DNA of 64,000 nt, from positions 1 through 64,000 of the forward strand of contig CAZGJA010000091.1 in assembly GCA_964526695.1 (NCBI GenBank). The letters run 5' to 3'. Both the position numbers and the translations under genes were made by a program. Position 1 is the stretch's first letter. Each line of letters begins with the position of its first letter. This DNA comes from JABWBH01 sp964526695 (GTDB lineage Bacteria > Planctomycetota > Phycisphaerae > UBA1845). Below are positions 52,127 to 61,654 of the stretch, piece after piece. Below the pieces are notes generated by a model. It was not told the origin of the DNA, searched no databases, and saw only the letters and a list, made by a program, of their open reading frames with translations.

Positions 52127-54175
52127 CTAATCCAAGAGTGCCTTAAGGAGTGCCTCCCGCGAGTCGGCGTAGAACTGGATGTTCAACTTTGTGGCAATTT
52201 CATCCGGCAGCTCGAAAAGCTGCTTCCGGGCCGAGATCGGCATGAGCAACGTCACCGCTCCCTTTACAGCGGCCAACTCCGCAACCCCGACCGCATTGTG
52301 GATTGGATCGACCGACCCTCCGAGGTTTAGGGCGCCAACCACGACGAGGCCGCCCTTGAAGTTCTTCTCCAGCAACGAGCTACACAAAGCCAAGAGGGCG
52401 GCGACGCCAAGCCCGGCACCGGCTTTCGCCGCGTCGAATGCACGCAATTGCACGGAGAACTCATGCTGACGAGGGTCACGATCGCCAACGAGTTGCTTCG
52501 CCCGGGCGTACAGATTCTGTTCTGCGTACTTCACGCTTTCACGGAAGGGCCCGGCAGGCGGCTGATTGAGAATTCGGACACCTGCACCGGGGCCGGCGTT
52601 GACATCTACACGGAAGAGACCGGCATTCTCGTCCTGCCCACCCGGGCTGATCGCCCAGACCTGACCGGGCGGCAACGGATCCGCCGAGATCGAATCCTCG
52701 CTCTGCAACTCAGGAGTGCTGACAAACCACTCTACCCCGCCGTCGCCGAGCGAGAAGCTAAACTGGGTGTTGCGGAACTCTGCCGAACCGATCCGCTTCT
52801 GCTGTTCCTTCACGCGGCGCCGGGCCTCCATTGCGAGTCTGACCGACCATTCCAAGTCGGCATCGTCAATCGGCATGTCCGGACTCGGAACCAGCAGCTT
52901 AAGCAAGCCGCTGACACTCTTGTTCACGCCGTTAGAATCGCGACCGCTCAGCGCCCCGCCGTAGTGGACGCGACCTTGCAACTTGTTCACCCGTCCCTGG
53001 TCGCGAAGACGGTGCCAGCATTCGGACAGGAAATCGCTCACCAGACCAAAGTGATCCGTGAGATGTTGCTGCGGCTGGATTTTCGGGAAATCCCAGCCGG
53101 GGATGTACGCATGGATGCGGTCCATCAACGCGGTGTCGTCACGCATCTCGGGGGGCATCGGGCCGAACAGATGGCCCACCCTTTGTTGATGCTGAACATC
53201 CACGTCGAAGTTGCCGACCATGACGATTCCTCCGTCGGCGCGGATACTCTCCTTGCCGCGGCTGAACTCCCCGGACTCCATGTATCCCTTCATGATGTTG
53301 ACGCCGTCCTTCTGATCGAAGGATACGCCGGACACCTCGTCGAAGCAGACCACGTCGTACTGGCAGACCAGCCCACGTTGGCCATTGGCGTTGTTGACGA
53401 ACATCCTCGCGACCGTCGCCTTGCCGCCGGAAACCAAGTGCGAGTAAGGCGAAATCTGCTGATAGAGGTGGCTCTTGCCCGTACTGCGCGGACCAAGCTC
53501 CACCGCGTTGTAATTCCGCTCGACAAACGGGATCATGCGAAGGAGCAACACATTCTGTGCGCGAGGCGTAAGGGCAGCCGGCTCGAAGCCGACGCTCCGT
53601 ATCAAGAACTGCTTCCATTCCTCGGTCGTGAAATACTCCCGCCCCTTGCAGAGAATCTCCAGGCAATCCCGCTTTGAGAGCTGGATTTCCTTGAGGCTCT
53701 CCACGCCGAACGGACGGCCGTTTGATTCCTCGGCGATGAGCGGGTCGTAAACGAGGTTGATCTCAGCATAAAAGCCACCCGTGAGCATCCGGTCATGCTC
53801 ATGCACAAGCCTGTCAACGATGCGGGCGTCGTTGATTCTCAGGCTCGGCAGCTCCGCCAAGTACTGGTCAGTCTTGGTGTCGAGCCGAGCACGGATGATG
53901 TCGATGACACGGACAGAGCCCTTCTCCTTCGAGCGGGCCTTGAACAGTTCCTCCTCGCCGGCGCGCACCGTGCGGTCGCCAAGCTGGCGTTGCACTATCT
54001 CCAGCCCGTCGCGGATCTCGTCCTCATTCACCGTGGCGCAGTAGCGGCCAAGCAGGAACTCCGTCACGTACGTGGGCACGGGGTACTGGCCCTTGAACTT
54101 ACGCACCAAGTCCTTGCGAACGATGAAGCCTTCGAAGGCCCGGGCAGCGAGTTGGTCCAGATGATCAAGTTCCAT
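52127..54175 (-). CDS. brxL: BREX system AAA+/Lon-like protein BrxL
   Basis: The 682-residue product starts with the BrxL N-terminal pattern ARAFEGFIVRKDLVRKFKGQ. It has Walker A GPRSTGKSHLYQ at about residue 230, Walker B VVCFDEVSG, and a C-terminal Lon-like domain (LKNFKGGLVVVGALNLGGS-type, GGSVDPIHNAVGVAELA). In place of the Lon catalytic Ser box the sequence reads AKAGAGLGVAAL, in line with BrxL acting as an ATPase rather than a protease. It is the last gene of the minus-strand operon, 5 bases after pglZ, and looks intact. Confidence 0.9.
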   Translation of the reverse strand: MELDHLDQLAARAFEGFIVRKDLVRKFKGQYPVPTYVTEFLLGRYCATVNEDEIRDGLEIVQRQLGDRTVRAGEEELFKARSKEKGSVRVIDIIRARLDTKTDQYLAELPSLRINDARIVDRLVHEHDRMLTGGFYAEINLVYDPLIAEESNGRPFGVESLKEIQLSKRDCLEILCKGREYFTTEEWKQFLIRSVGFEPAALTPRAQNVLLLRMIPFVERNYNAVELGPRSTGKSHLYQQISPYSHLVSGGKATVARMFVNNANGQRGLVCQYDVVCFDEVSGVSFDQKDGVNIMKGYMESGEFSRGKESIRADGGIVMVGNFDVDVQHQQRVGHLFGPMPPEMRDDTALMDRIHAYIPGWDFPKIQPQQHLTDHFGLVSDFLSECWHRLRDQGRVNKLQGRVHYGGALSGRDSNGVNKSVSGLLKLLVPSPDMPIDDADLEWSVRLAMEARRRVKEQQKRIGSAEFRNTQFSFSLGDGGVEWFVSTPELQSEDSISADPLPPGQVWAISPGGQDENAGLFRVDVNAGPGAGVRILNQPPAGPFRESVKYAEQNLYARAKQLVGDRDPRQHEFSVQLRAFDAAKAGAGLGVAALLALCSSLLEKNFKGGLVVVGALNLGGSVDPIHNAVGVAELAAVKGAVTLLMPISARKQLFELPDEIATKLNIQFYADSREALLKALLD

Positions 54176-54180
54176 GAGAG

Positions 54181-56553
54181 TTACTCCATGCCAACCCGCG
54201 TTCGGCGACGCGCAACCACGTTTCCATGGGAATCCAGGACGACCAACTCCGCATCAATCCCTTCGGTTTCGTCTTTGGCATAGATTTTCACCTGCCCCTT
54301 CGCATCGATAGGGCGGGGCTTGTCCGAATCCAGCAGCGTGGTGCTTGAGTCTGCGGCGTCCCGGCGCAGGTCGACGGCCACCCCTGCGGAGCCATTCACC
54401 TGAACGCGACCGGTCAGCTGGTTCCACACGAGCGATGCGATGGCGACCTCGCTCGCAGGCGTTGAAGCGCCCCCAGACGAGATCACCGTGATGACGGGCG
54501 TCACCGCCTCCTGCACACTCAAACCGCCGTGGGCGTAATCGGCGCCTTCCCGGAAGCACGAGATTCCCGGGGCCAGAGCGATCGAGATCGCCGGATTCCA
54601 GTGCCAGCCGTGCTGTTGGCAGTCCGGACTCGCGCCTTCCTTCGCGCTCGCACACCGACGCCAATTGGTTTCGACCAGGTACTTGGGCAACGAAACCTTC
54701 GGCAAGCCCCCCGGCAACAGGAGCCACCCGTGATCGGTCACGATCTTCACCCGCTTCCACCCGGCCGCGACCAAATCCGCAACTCGATCCGCAATGAGCC
54801 GAACTTCGTCACTGAGCATCGACGCCAGTCGGATGCCTTCATTGTGTCCGCGGTGGTCGATCGTGCCCACCTCCAACCAAGCCGCGGCCGCGCGGTTGCC
54901 CGCGTCTCCCTTTTCCCCAGCCGCGAGAGGTTCGACGCCAAGGTCCTTCAGCAGCGAGCGGAACCGCTCCGAAGTCAGGTTCTTCCTGCTGACGGTGATT
55001 CGTGGAACGAAATCATCCGCCTCGCTGGCACGGTCGAGCTTGGGCGCCACCGGCGACGCTGCCGGCTTCGCCGTGGCCGTGACCGTCGGAACCGTGGACC
55101 ATCGCCAATCGACCGCCACACCCAATCCGCGCTTTGCCAGGTCGGCCGCCAGCCGCTGCCCAAGGTCCATTCGGAGTCCATCGGCGAAGACGATGCACGT
55201 ACCAGGCTCGACGCCGATGGGGCTGGCCTCGCCGGCGGAGGGAAGCGGTTCGGCCGCGACGAGCTTCTGGAAACTTTCCGCAGTCTTTTCAAGCCACGGG
55301 TGGTACATCGCGGCGACCGCCGCGCCGACAGCGTTCAAGTCAGTCGCTGAATCCACCGCGGCGAGTGCCGCCACCGCGGCGTCATCCACGCGCCAGCCAG
55401 CGTCGGCGTAGAGCTTCGCCGCCTGATTTCGATCGCTGCCTCCGAGCGAGTTCGCCGAAAGCCTGGCCAGTTCGGCTAGATGCCACAGCGCCGACGCGAG
55501 AGGCGCCTCATCCATCTTGGCCCACACGAGCGCGCGCCTGGGCGCGTGCCGAGCTTCAAGTTCGACAATCTTCCCGCGCGCCGCCGCCTCGCTCATCTTG
55601 CCCACCGCGAGCAGATCATTCCGCAGTTCGCTCTCCGCCGCCTCGTTGTCCTGCGGATAGACGCTGACGATCTCATCGAAGAGTGTGCCGACGCCGGTGG
55701 GCTTGCTCCGCTTCAGCACATCGCGGACGCCCGGATAGAGCCTCGGGTTCTCCTCGAAACGGCTCCAAACGCCGGACCACGGCCCTTGGTGATCGGCCAG
55801 CAGTTGCCCGGCCTTGGTCACATCCGTCTTCTCGGGGTCGAACCCGAACTTATCCTTACAAACGGTACGAAACGCCGCCCAGCCCGATCCAGAGCGCGCC
55901 TTAAAACCAGCGCCGTCGCTCATCCAATCGAGGACCGTCCGTGCGGGGTCCGGCGCGAGCAGTTCAAGGAAATCGCCAGCATCCAGCGTGCGCCCCTGCA
56001 GGCGAGCGACGGGCACACCGGCGAGCTTCTCCAGCGATTGCCGCATGGCGCCGAGCGTTGCGGCATCGGTGGCGAGACTGAGACCCAGCCCGCCATCGCT
56101 GGTCTGAAGGAATGCCCGAGGAGTCCAGTCTTTGCCGCTCAGTTGCGTCCAGAGCGCGCCGCGAAACTGGAGTTCACAGAGTGGCTTTAGTTCGCGCGGA
56201 CATTCCTCGACCGCACGGATGTTCTGCCTGCCGACGCCGGGCATGTACACCACCGGCACGGCGCCCTCAGGCCAGTCGGCCTGGGGCAGCAGCCTCTTGC
56301 CGTCCTCGCTCCTGCCGAGCATCGCCTTGATCCAGATCGCCGGGCCAGTCTTGTTCGCGGCGTCGTACAGCCCCAGCGTGAGCAGTTCCGGCAGCGCCGC
56401 GCGCAGCTTGGGCAGCAGATCGATCCAGGCCATTTCCTCGTCGGGCCACAACACCGCCGCCGGAGAAACCTGATCGTTCTTGTCGAACGCGGCCGCAGCG
56501 CGAATTGCGGCCACGAGCGCCTGCAGCACCGTCATGTTGGCCTGCTCGGTCAT
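54181..56553 (-). CDS. pglZ: BREX system phosphatase-fold protein PglZ, type B-like
   Basis: The 790-residue product has the PglZ domain with IVFADGLRMDLGQRLAADLA (metal Asp) and VKIVTDHGWLLLPGGLPKV (metal Asp/His), an alkaline-phosphatase-like fold. The N-terminal part starts VLQALVAAIRAAAAFDKNDQ and SPAAVLWPDEEMAWIDLL, as in the type B PglZ proteins. PglZ is a core component of BREX and related Pgl systems. It lies 3 bases after the truncated pglX and 5 before brxL, and looks full length. Confidence 0.9.
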   Translation of the reverse strand: MTEQANMTVLQALVAAIRAAAAFDKNDQVSPAAVLWPDEEMAWIDLLPKLRAALPELLTLGLYDAANKTGPAIWIKAMLGRSEDGKRLLPQADWPEGAVPVVYMPGVGRQNIRAVEECPRELKPLCELQFRGALWTQLSGKDWTPRAFLQTSDGGLGLSLATDAATLGAMRQSLEKLAGVPVARLQGRTLDAGDFLELLAPDPARTVLDWMSDGAGFKARSGSGWAAFRTVCKDKFGFDPEKTDVTKAGQLLADHQGPWSGVWSRFEENPRLYPGVRDVLKRSKPTGVGTLFDEIVSVYPQDNEAAESELRNDLLAVGKMSEAAARGKIVELEARHAPRRALVWAKMDEAPLASALWHLAELARLSANSLGGSDRNQAAKLYADAGWRVDDAAVAALAAVDSATDLNAVGAAVAAMYHPWLEKTAESFQKLVAAEPLPSAGEASPIGVEPGTCIVFADGLRMDLGQRLAADLAKRGLGVAVDWRWSTVPTVTATAKPAASPVAPKLDRASEADDFVPRITVSRKNLTSERFRSLLKDLGVEPLAAGEKGDAGNRAAAAWLEVGTIDHRGHNEGIRLASMLSDEVRLIADRVADLVAAGWKRVKIVTDHGWLLLPGGLPKVSLPKYLVETNWRRCASAKEGASPDCQQHGWHWNPAISIALAPGISCFREGADYAHGGLSVQEAVTPVITVISSGGASTPASEVAIASLVWNQLTGRVQVNGSAGVAVDLRRDAADSSTTLLDSDKPRPIDAKGQVKIYAKDETEGIDAELVVLDSHGNVVARRRTRVGME

Positions 56554-56556
56554 CGC

Positions 56557-58359
56557 CTAGCGCCCGCCTTTCTTGCCGCTCGCCGGCGCGGGCTCGACCA
56601 CCGCCTGGTCGCGTGCCGCCTGCTTGACCTTCACGGTGTAATGCAGATCATTCAGCCGCTCGCCCGTGAACTTCTCCCCGCCTTCAAAATCCACCGGGGG
56701 CGCGTCCTCCGGGCAGCTCCAGAACCACGGGAACTGGGCCTTGGGGCGAATGCTCTCCGGCTCCTTCCCCCGGTCCTTGGTCCACTTCACGTTCACCTTC
56801 CCGCGCAGCACCCCCGCGGCCACGAACGGCCGGATGTTCATCCGCACGCCGTCGTTGATGTCCGGGTCCCAGCCGATTGGCTGCTGGTGGAGCGGCTTCC
56901 AGCGGACGAAGATGTCGTACGGCGGCTCCCCCGCGATGATCGCCTCCAGTTTCTTCTGGAGGTCCTGGGCCGCCTTCAGGCGGGTGTCGGCGCCGGGCGT
57001 GCCGGCCTTGGCCGCGCTCTGCTGCTGGGTGATCCAATCGCCCAGGTACGTGTACGCGATCTTCTCCAGCAGCTTCCGGCCCTCGCCGCCCCCCGCGGCC
57101 AGGCCATGGTAGTGGACGAGGATGTTGAACCCGTCCTTCCTGCCGTCCCAGATCTGCCAGACGAACGGGCGCTGGTGGAACAGGGCGCAGTGCTGGGCGA
57201 AGAACTCGTGCTTGGCCCACTCATCCAGCGACAGGCCCGGCGACCCAGCGGCCGTCAGCAGGTCATTCAGCCTCGTCGCCGAGAGCCCGCCCGCCTCCGC
57301 AAACGCGGCCTCCAGCAGGGCCCGCAGACGCTCGGCTCCGGGTTGCTCCTTGTTGATGGGAACCAAGGGCACGACGCCGTCATCATCAGCGAACCTCGCC
57401 AGGTCCTTGCACTTCGCTACCCATGCGCGAGCCTCAGGGGCGAGGCGCATCTTCTCATCGAGTTCCGCCGGCCAGCGGTAGCCCACGAGTCGCGCGACAG
57501 CGGCGTTGAGAATGGCGGCGAGCTGGGCCTTGACCGGGTGGCCGTGGAAGAGCCACTGCGTCGGGTCGTCGGACTGCGGCTTGGGTAGGCCGTTTGGGTA
57601 CTTCTCCGCTGCCACCTTCTGCCAGCGCTGGAGGTCGAAGGGGACTTGACCAACAACGCCAGTTGGAATGATGATCTTGTCGTTGAGCTTCCGGATCTGC
57701 GTCACGTACGCCGGACTGGACACAAACGCCGTGATTGCCGCAAGATTCTTGGGATCCTTAGGCACGATGGCGACGCAGTTCTGTGCGTGAATCTCACCAA
57801 TACTCTGGGTAACACGAATCTGTCCGGTCCTGCCCGCATGCACTCCGTCCCGTCCCCAGCAAACCTGACCTTGGATGCGAGCGGACGCAGTGCCCGCAAG
57901 TGTCCCTTTACCGTCCGCCCACAGAAACACCATCTCGCGCCCGTCGAACGGCAATCCGACGGCGGGCGAATTCACGATGGGAGCCCACGGTCCAGCGATC
58001 TGTTGGATTTCCCAGAAACATCGGTCAAACTGCTCCAAGTCGCCGCGAGAAAGTCCTTCGGACATATCGGCGTGCATTGCGAGCGTGTCTGATCGGCTGA
58101 GGAGTGCGGTCGTCACCCGGGCGTCTGGATTCTTCAACTGCTCCGCCTGCGGGACGAGGCACACGACCCCGTCAGCCGTAGCACCGTCGCCTACATTCTC
58201 GTCAGCATCAACCGCCTCCAGGTTTCCGTTCGGCTCGGATAGCTCGCGCAGCATGATCGTGCGGCTGGTGTGGGTGCCCCGCTCGCCGAAGCGGAGGCCG
58301 AACCAGCTCCCAGCGGGCTCATCTTGCCCTTTGCGGGTTGGGCGGGCTAAAGTTCTCAC
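56557..58359 (-). CDS. pglX: C-terminal part of a BREX PglX methyltransferase, probably a deletion fusion
   Basis: Residues 90-600 match the region of PglX-type methylases after the catalytic domain: a target-recognition region (GLSRGDLEQFDRCFWEIQQI, AFVSSPAYVTQIRKLNDKI) and the end region with LLEKIAYTYLGDWITQQQ, EPPYDIFVRWKPLHQQPIGW and RPKAQFPWFWSCPED. There is no N-x-P-P-Y motif or SAM-binding motif. Full-length relatives exceed about 1000 residues. Residues 15-40 (WFGLRFGERGTHTSRTIMLR) look like the beginning of a different protein, suggesting an in-frame fusion after deletion. The GTG at 58359 is the only start of the open frame. Confidence 0.8.
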   Translation of the reverse strand: MRTLARPTRKGQDEPAGSWFGLRFGERGTHTSRTIMLRELSEPNGNLEAVDADENVGDGATADGVVCLVPQAEQLKNPDARVTTALLSRSDTLAMHADMSEGLSRGDLEQFDRCFWEIQQIAGPWAPIVNSPAVGLPFDGREMVFLWADGKGTLAGTASARIQGQVCWGRDGVHAGRTGQIRVTQSIGEIHAQNCVAIVPKDPKNLAAITAFVSSPAYVTQIRKLNDKIIIPTGVVGQVPFDLQRWQKVAAEKYPNGLPKPQSDDPTQWLFHGHPVKAQLAAILNAAVARLVGYRWPAELDEKMRLAPEARAWVAKCKDLARFADDDGVVPLVPINKEQPGAERLRALLEAAFAEAGGLSATRLNDLLTAAGSPGLSLDEWAKHEFFAQHCALFHQRPFVWQIWDGRKDGFNILVHYHGLAAGGGEGRKLLEKIAYTYLGDWITQQQSAAKAGTPGADTRLKAAQDLQKKLEAIIAGEPPYDIFVRWKPLHQQPIGWDPDINDGVRMNIRPFVAAGVLRGKVNVKWTKDRGKEPESIRPKAQFPWFWSCPEDAPPVDFEGGEKFTGERLNDLHYTVKVKQAARDQAVVEPAPASGKKGGR

Positions 58360-59420
58360 GCGAACAGCTTAGCCGGCGGCTGGCCGGCGTGCGAGATCGG
58401 GCGGCCTTCGGTTTCGTCTCTGGATCCTCCTCGCCCCGTTCGGAAGGGCCGAAGCAGGACCACCTCGTCGATGCCAAGCCGCGTGTCAGTGAGTCAAGCG
58501 ATTCGAACCTGATCGCTGAGGGCCTGATCAACATCCCGCATCCTGCCGAGATTGGTGCTCCGTACCGTGGCCGCGCATAACCCCGCGGTCGCTCGTTCGA
58601 GTCCACTTACCTCTAGTGAACGTAACGCCGCGAAACGACCCGACCCACGGGTTAACCCATTTGGCCAGCGCAGAGACGCCCTGGCGTTCGCGTTTGTAAC
58701 GCGTGGATTCGCAAAGGTTTACGAATCGCCGGTCAGACTCCGGCGTCTCTCCCTTCGCGCCTTGCGCACCGCTTGAATGCACCGTCCGAAGTGCGGGTGC
58801 CCTTTCAAACACCAAGTCTCTGTGTCTCTCGCCGCGACCGACCCGCGGGTTATCACGGGGGTTCGGTCCCCTTGAGCGAAGGCAACCCCTGGGTTTCGGT
58901 TCCCTATAGCAAAGGCAAACATCCTGGAAGTTCAGGGACCTTGCTGCTGCGAGCCTCTGTTGAACCGGAGGAGCCACCCTCGTGGCGAATCCGGCTCTAC
59001 GGGGACAGCGCGCGGCGGCTGTTGACGCTCGCCCCCTTAGACCCGATGGTGAGTCGGGCTTTAACGGGTGCGCTGCCCCGTCCGGATCACGTCAATCACG
59101 CGTTGTGCGCATCTGACGATCACGAAACAGCGTTTCGCGCGCGGACCATAGCATGGCTTGAAGGGAAGAGTCACGAAGTGGGGTTGTTTTCGCAACCCTC
59201 GTAGGGCCGCACTTCCGCGAATCCAGAAATGGTTGCGTGTGATCGGGCAAAAAGAAACCGCCGTGGGTTCCGTGGCATCCGCGGTCGGATCTTCTTGTTC
59301 TCTAGTTTGCACCTGTCCGGTCGGGCGGCGCAAAGCGAAGGCCTCTCATCGCCTACCCACAGGCCGGTGACGCTCTCGCTGAGTCCGCACGGTGGGCCCT
59401 TCGCGCTCTTCCGGCCCCGC
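58360..59420. other. 1-kb stretch without a convincing gene
   Basis: Short open frames here show no family features. There is an imperfect direct duplication at about 58855-58920 (GGGTTTCGGTTCCCTATAGC and GGGGGTTCGGTCCCCTTGAG, each followed by AAAGGCAA or GAAGGCAA). A looser repeat links 58628-58660 and 58839-58865 (GACCCG..GGGTTA). I see no promoter, tRNA or integrase. It is the upstream side of the truncated BREX operon. Confidence 0.5.
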
Positions 59421-61415
59421 TTACGGACATTCGTCGGCAAGTTGACAAACCGTGACCAAATGTCCAATCGGGTCCAACCTAGTCCACTTTGCCTTGGCCG
59501 TGCCCCTGTCGCTAGTGATCGCCACCTTCTCCTGCCCGGTGTCTACCCGGAACGTCACCTCCGTACCAGGAAACGAATGCTTCAGCTTCCCGATCACTTT
59601 TTCTCCGCCACCTTTGCATGTTGCTTTGACGCTAACGTTCTCCTCGCCACAGTCAGTCTCGAGCAACTCACTTTCGATCGTCATGGGACCGGTGTCTTTG
59701 AATGTTAGTCGCGCCTCGGAATACCCATTAAAGGTAACAGGTAATTCCGAAGCTGCAATATTGATGTACTCAGCCTGGACCTCAACACCGTTTGGTGTTT
59801 GCACCAGTAGACATTCTCCCGAGATGCCTATCGGAATTCTTATAGATCCAGTGATCACACCGAAATGCCGGTCAAGGTCCAGTCTCTTAAGCCACCTAGG
59901 AAGCTGCCATTCTGTGGCGTCACTGCCTTCGTGAGCCTCCTTATGCACAAGTCTCCCCTCACACAGGGCCCGCCCTGTTTGTAACTCGGGCTCAACCCTC
60001 GAAAAATCGATGGTGCTCTTCACCACAGCCCCCATGTCCTCGTGATGGGCCACGGAAATGATCTGGTCAGGTTGACCGTCAAGCGTACCCAAGGTCGTTA
60101 AGCGCATGAACGCCCCGTCGGGTACCGGATTGTCAGGATCAGCAGGATCCCCGAGATCGTTGAGCTCCGGCTGCCAGTATGCTGTAGACTGTGGGAGCTC
60201 CACCGAGACTCCGTCTTCACCCGACGACCCGATGTTGCTAACAACCAGCTTCCCATCTTGCAGCTCCAGGGAAGCTTGCCCAAGAGGGCAGTGCTTAAGA
60301 CCGAAAGCTGTAATACATGCCTCGCAGATATCACCTTGGCCGTACTCCCACGTCTCGCCATCGAGTGGGCCATCATTGCCCCCAAAGAGGACGGTCATGC
60401 CGCGCTGCGCGTCATCCGCCATCGCGTGACCATAGCGAGGGGATGGGCCCTCGGTGGCTGCCGGGGTCCAGGTCGATCCATCCCACTCCCACGTCTCGCC
60501 ATTCCGCTGTGAATCATCGGAGCCTCCAAAGAGGATGCTCACGCCGCGTTGCGCGTTATACGCCATCGCGTGAAAACCGCGAGGGGAAGGGCCGGTGGCG
60601 ACCTGGGTCCAGATCGATCCATTCCACTCCCACGTCTCGTCATCGAATGAGCCATCGTAGCCTCCGAAGAGCACGGTCACGCCGCGCTTCGCGTCATAGG
60701 CCATCGCGTGAGCAAAGCGAGGGGAAGGCCCGGTCGTGGCCACCGGCGTCCAGGTTGATCCATCCCACTCCCATGTATCGCCATAGCGTGAGCCATCGTA
60801 GCCTCCGAAGAGGACGGTCACACCGCGCTGTGCGTCGTACGCCATCGCGTGAGCATAGCGAGGGGAAGGGCCACTGGTGGCCGCCGGGCTCCAGGTCGAT
60901 CCATCCCATTCCCACGTCTCACCATCGGGTGAGTTATCGTAGCCTCCAAAGAGGACGGTCGCGCCGATCTGCACGTCATACGCCATCGCATGAAAACCGC
61001 GAGGGGAAGGGCCGGTCGTGGCCACTTTGGTCCATTCTCGTCCACCCCACTCCCACGTCTCGCCATCGTAAATCCCATACGCGCCTCCAAAGAGGACGGT
61101 CACGCCGCGCTGTGCGTCATACGCCATCGCGTGATTCTGGCGAGTTAAAGGCCCGGTCGTGGCCACCTGGTCCCAGCAGTCCTGAGCGAAGGCGATGACA
61201 GACCCCGAGAACAAAACCGACCAAGTCACCAGCAGCAGACCCAACCCCCTGCGGCTGCTCGGCCCAGGTACAAAGACAGTGCCCGGTGCGGCACTCTCTT
61301 GCACCCAAGCGCCCAGTGCCACTGAGGCCTGCGCTGACGTGCTCAAAGCCGAAGCCTGGGGCCTCTTCATGAGTTGCTCGCGAACACGGACTCTCTTAAG
61401 CCTCCGTCGAAACAT
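59421..61415 (-). CDS. Secreted Kelch-repeat protein
   Basis: The 664-residue product has a hydrophobic signal (GLGLLLVTWSVLFSGSVIAF) at about 59-78 and then six Kelch-like repeats (about 85-370). Each contains PSPR.xHAMAYDAQRGVTVL and FGG-x-D/N...GETWEWDGSTW. Six blades suggest a closed beta-propeller for binding. The C-terminal 290 residues contain Cys pairs and end TSDRGTAKAKWTRLDPIG..HLVTVCQLADEC, related to the end of the protein at 61655-64000. It probably acts outside the cell or on the surface; ligand unknown. Confidence 0.85.
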   Translation of the reverse strand: MFRRRLKRVRVREQLMKRPQASALSTSAQASVALGAWVQESAAPGTVFVPGPSSRRGLGLLLVTWSVLFSGSVIAFAQDCWDQVATTGPLTRQNHAMAYDAQRGVTVLFGGAYGIYDGETWEWGGREWTKVATTGPSPRGFHAMAYDVQIGATVLFGGYDNSPDGETWEWDGSTWSPAATSGPSPRYAHAMAYDAQRGVTVLFGGYDGSRYGDTWEWDGSTWTPVATTGPSPRFAHAMAYDAKRGVTVLFGGYDGSFDDETWEWNGSIWTQVATGPSPRGFHAMAYNAQRGVSILFGGSDDSQRNGETWEWDGSTWTPAATEGPSPRYGHAMADDAQRGMTVLFGGNDGPLDGETWEYGQGDICEACITAFGLKHCPLGQASLELQDGKLVVSNIGSSGEDGVSVELPQSTAYWQPELNDLGDPADPDNPVPDGAFMRLTTLGTLDGQPDQIISVAHHEDMGAVVKSTIDFSRVEPELQTGRALCEGRLVHKEAHEGSDATEWQLPRWLKRLDLDRHFGVITGSIRIPIGISGECLLVQTPNGVEVQAEYINIAASELPVTFNGYSEARLTFKDTGPMTIESELLETDCGEENVSVKATCKGGGEKVIGKLKHSFPGTEVTFRVDTGQEKVAITSDRGTAKAKWTRLDPIGHLVTVCQLADECP

Positions 61416-61654
61416 AAACTACCTCCTCGGGGCGCCTAGACTCTCACCGCGCTTGGATCAGAAAACCGGTAGCAGGTCAGTCGCGTGCCACTGGCGGCTA
61501 TCCCGCCAATGCTCCTGTTCATTCCCTCCCGGGAAGGACCCCTTGACGGAACCGCTTGCAGCAATGACCGCGATGGGCATGCCATCGCGGCCATCAACTG
61601 CTTTGCCACAGTGCTAAGAGGATCTGAATCTCGTCCTGCCAGAACCCCGGACGA

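Noticed and set aside
51953..53677. Plus-strand open frames of 125 and 409 codons opposite brxL
   Set aside because: They are antisense shadows of the clearly conserved BrxL frame and show no motif of their own.
58497..58610. Possible tRNA or tRNA fragment (GATTCGAACCTG and CGCATAACC..GTTCGAGTCC)
   Set aside because: T-loop-like bases are present but the T stems do not pair (GCTCG against CCACT) and no acceptor stem can be drawn. Chance similarity is likelier.
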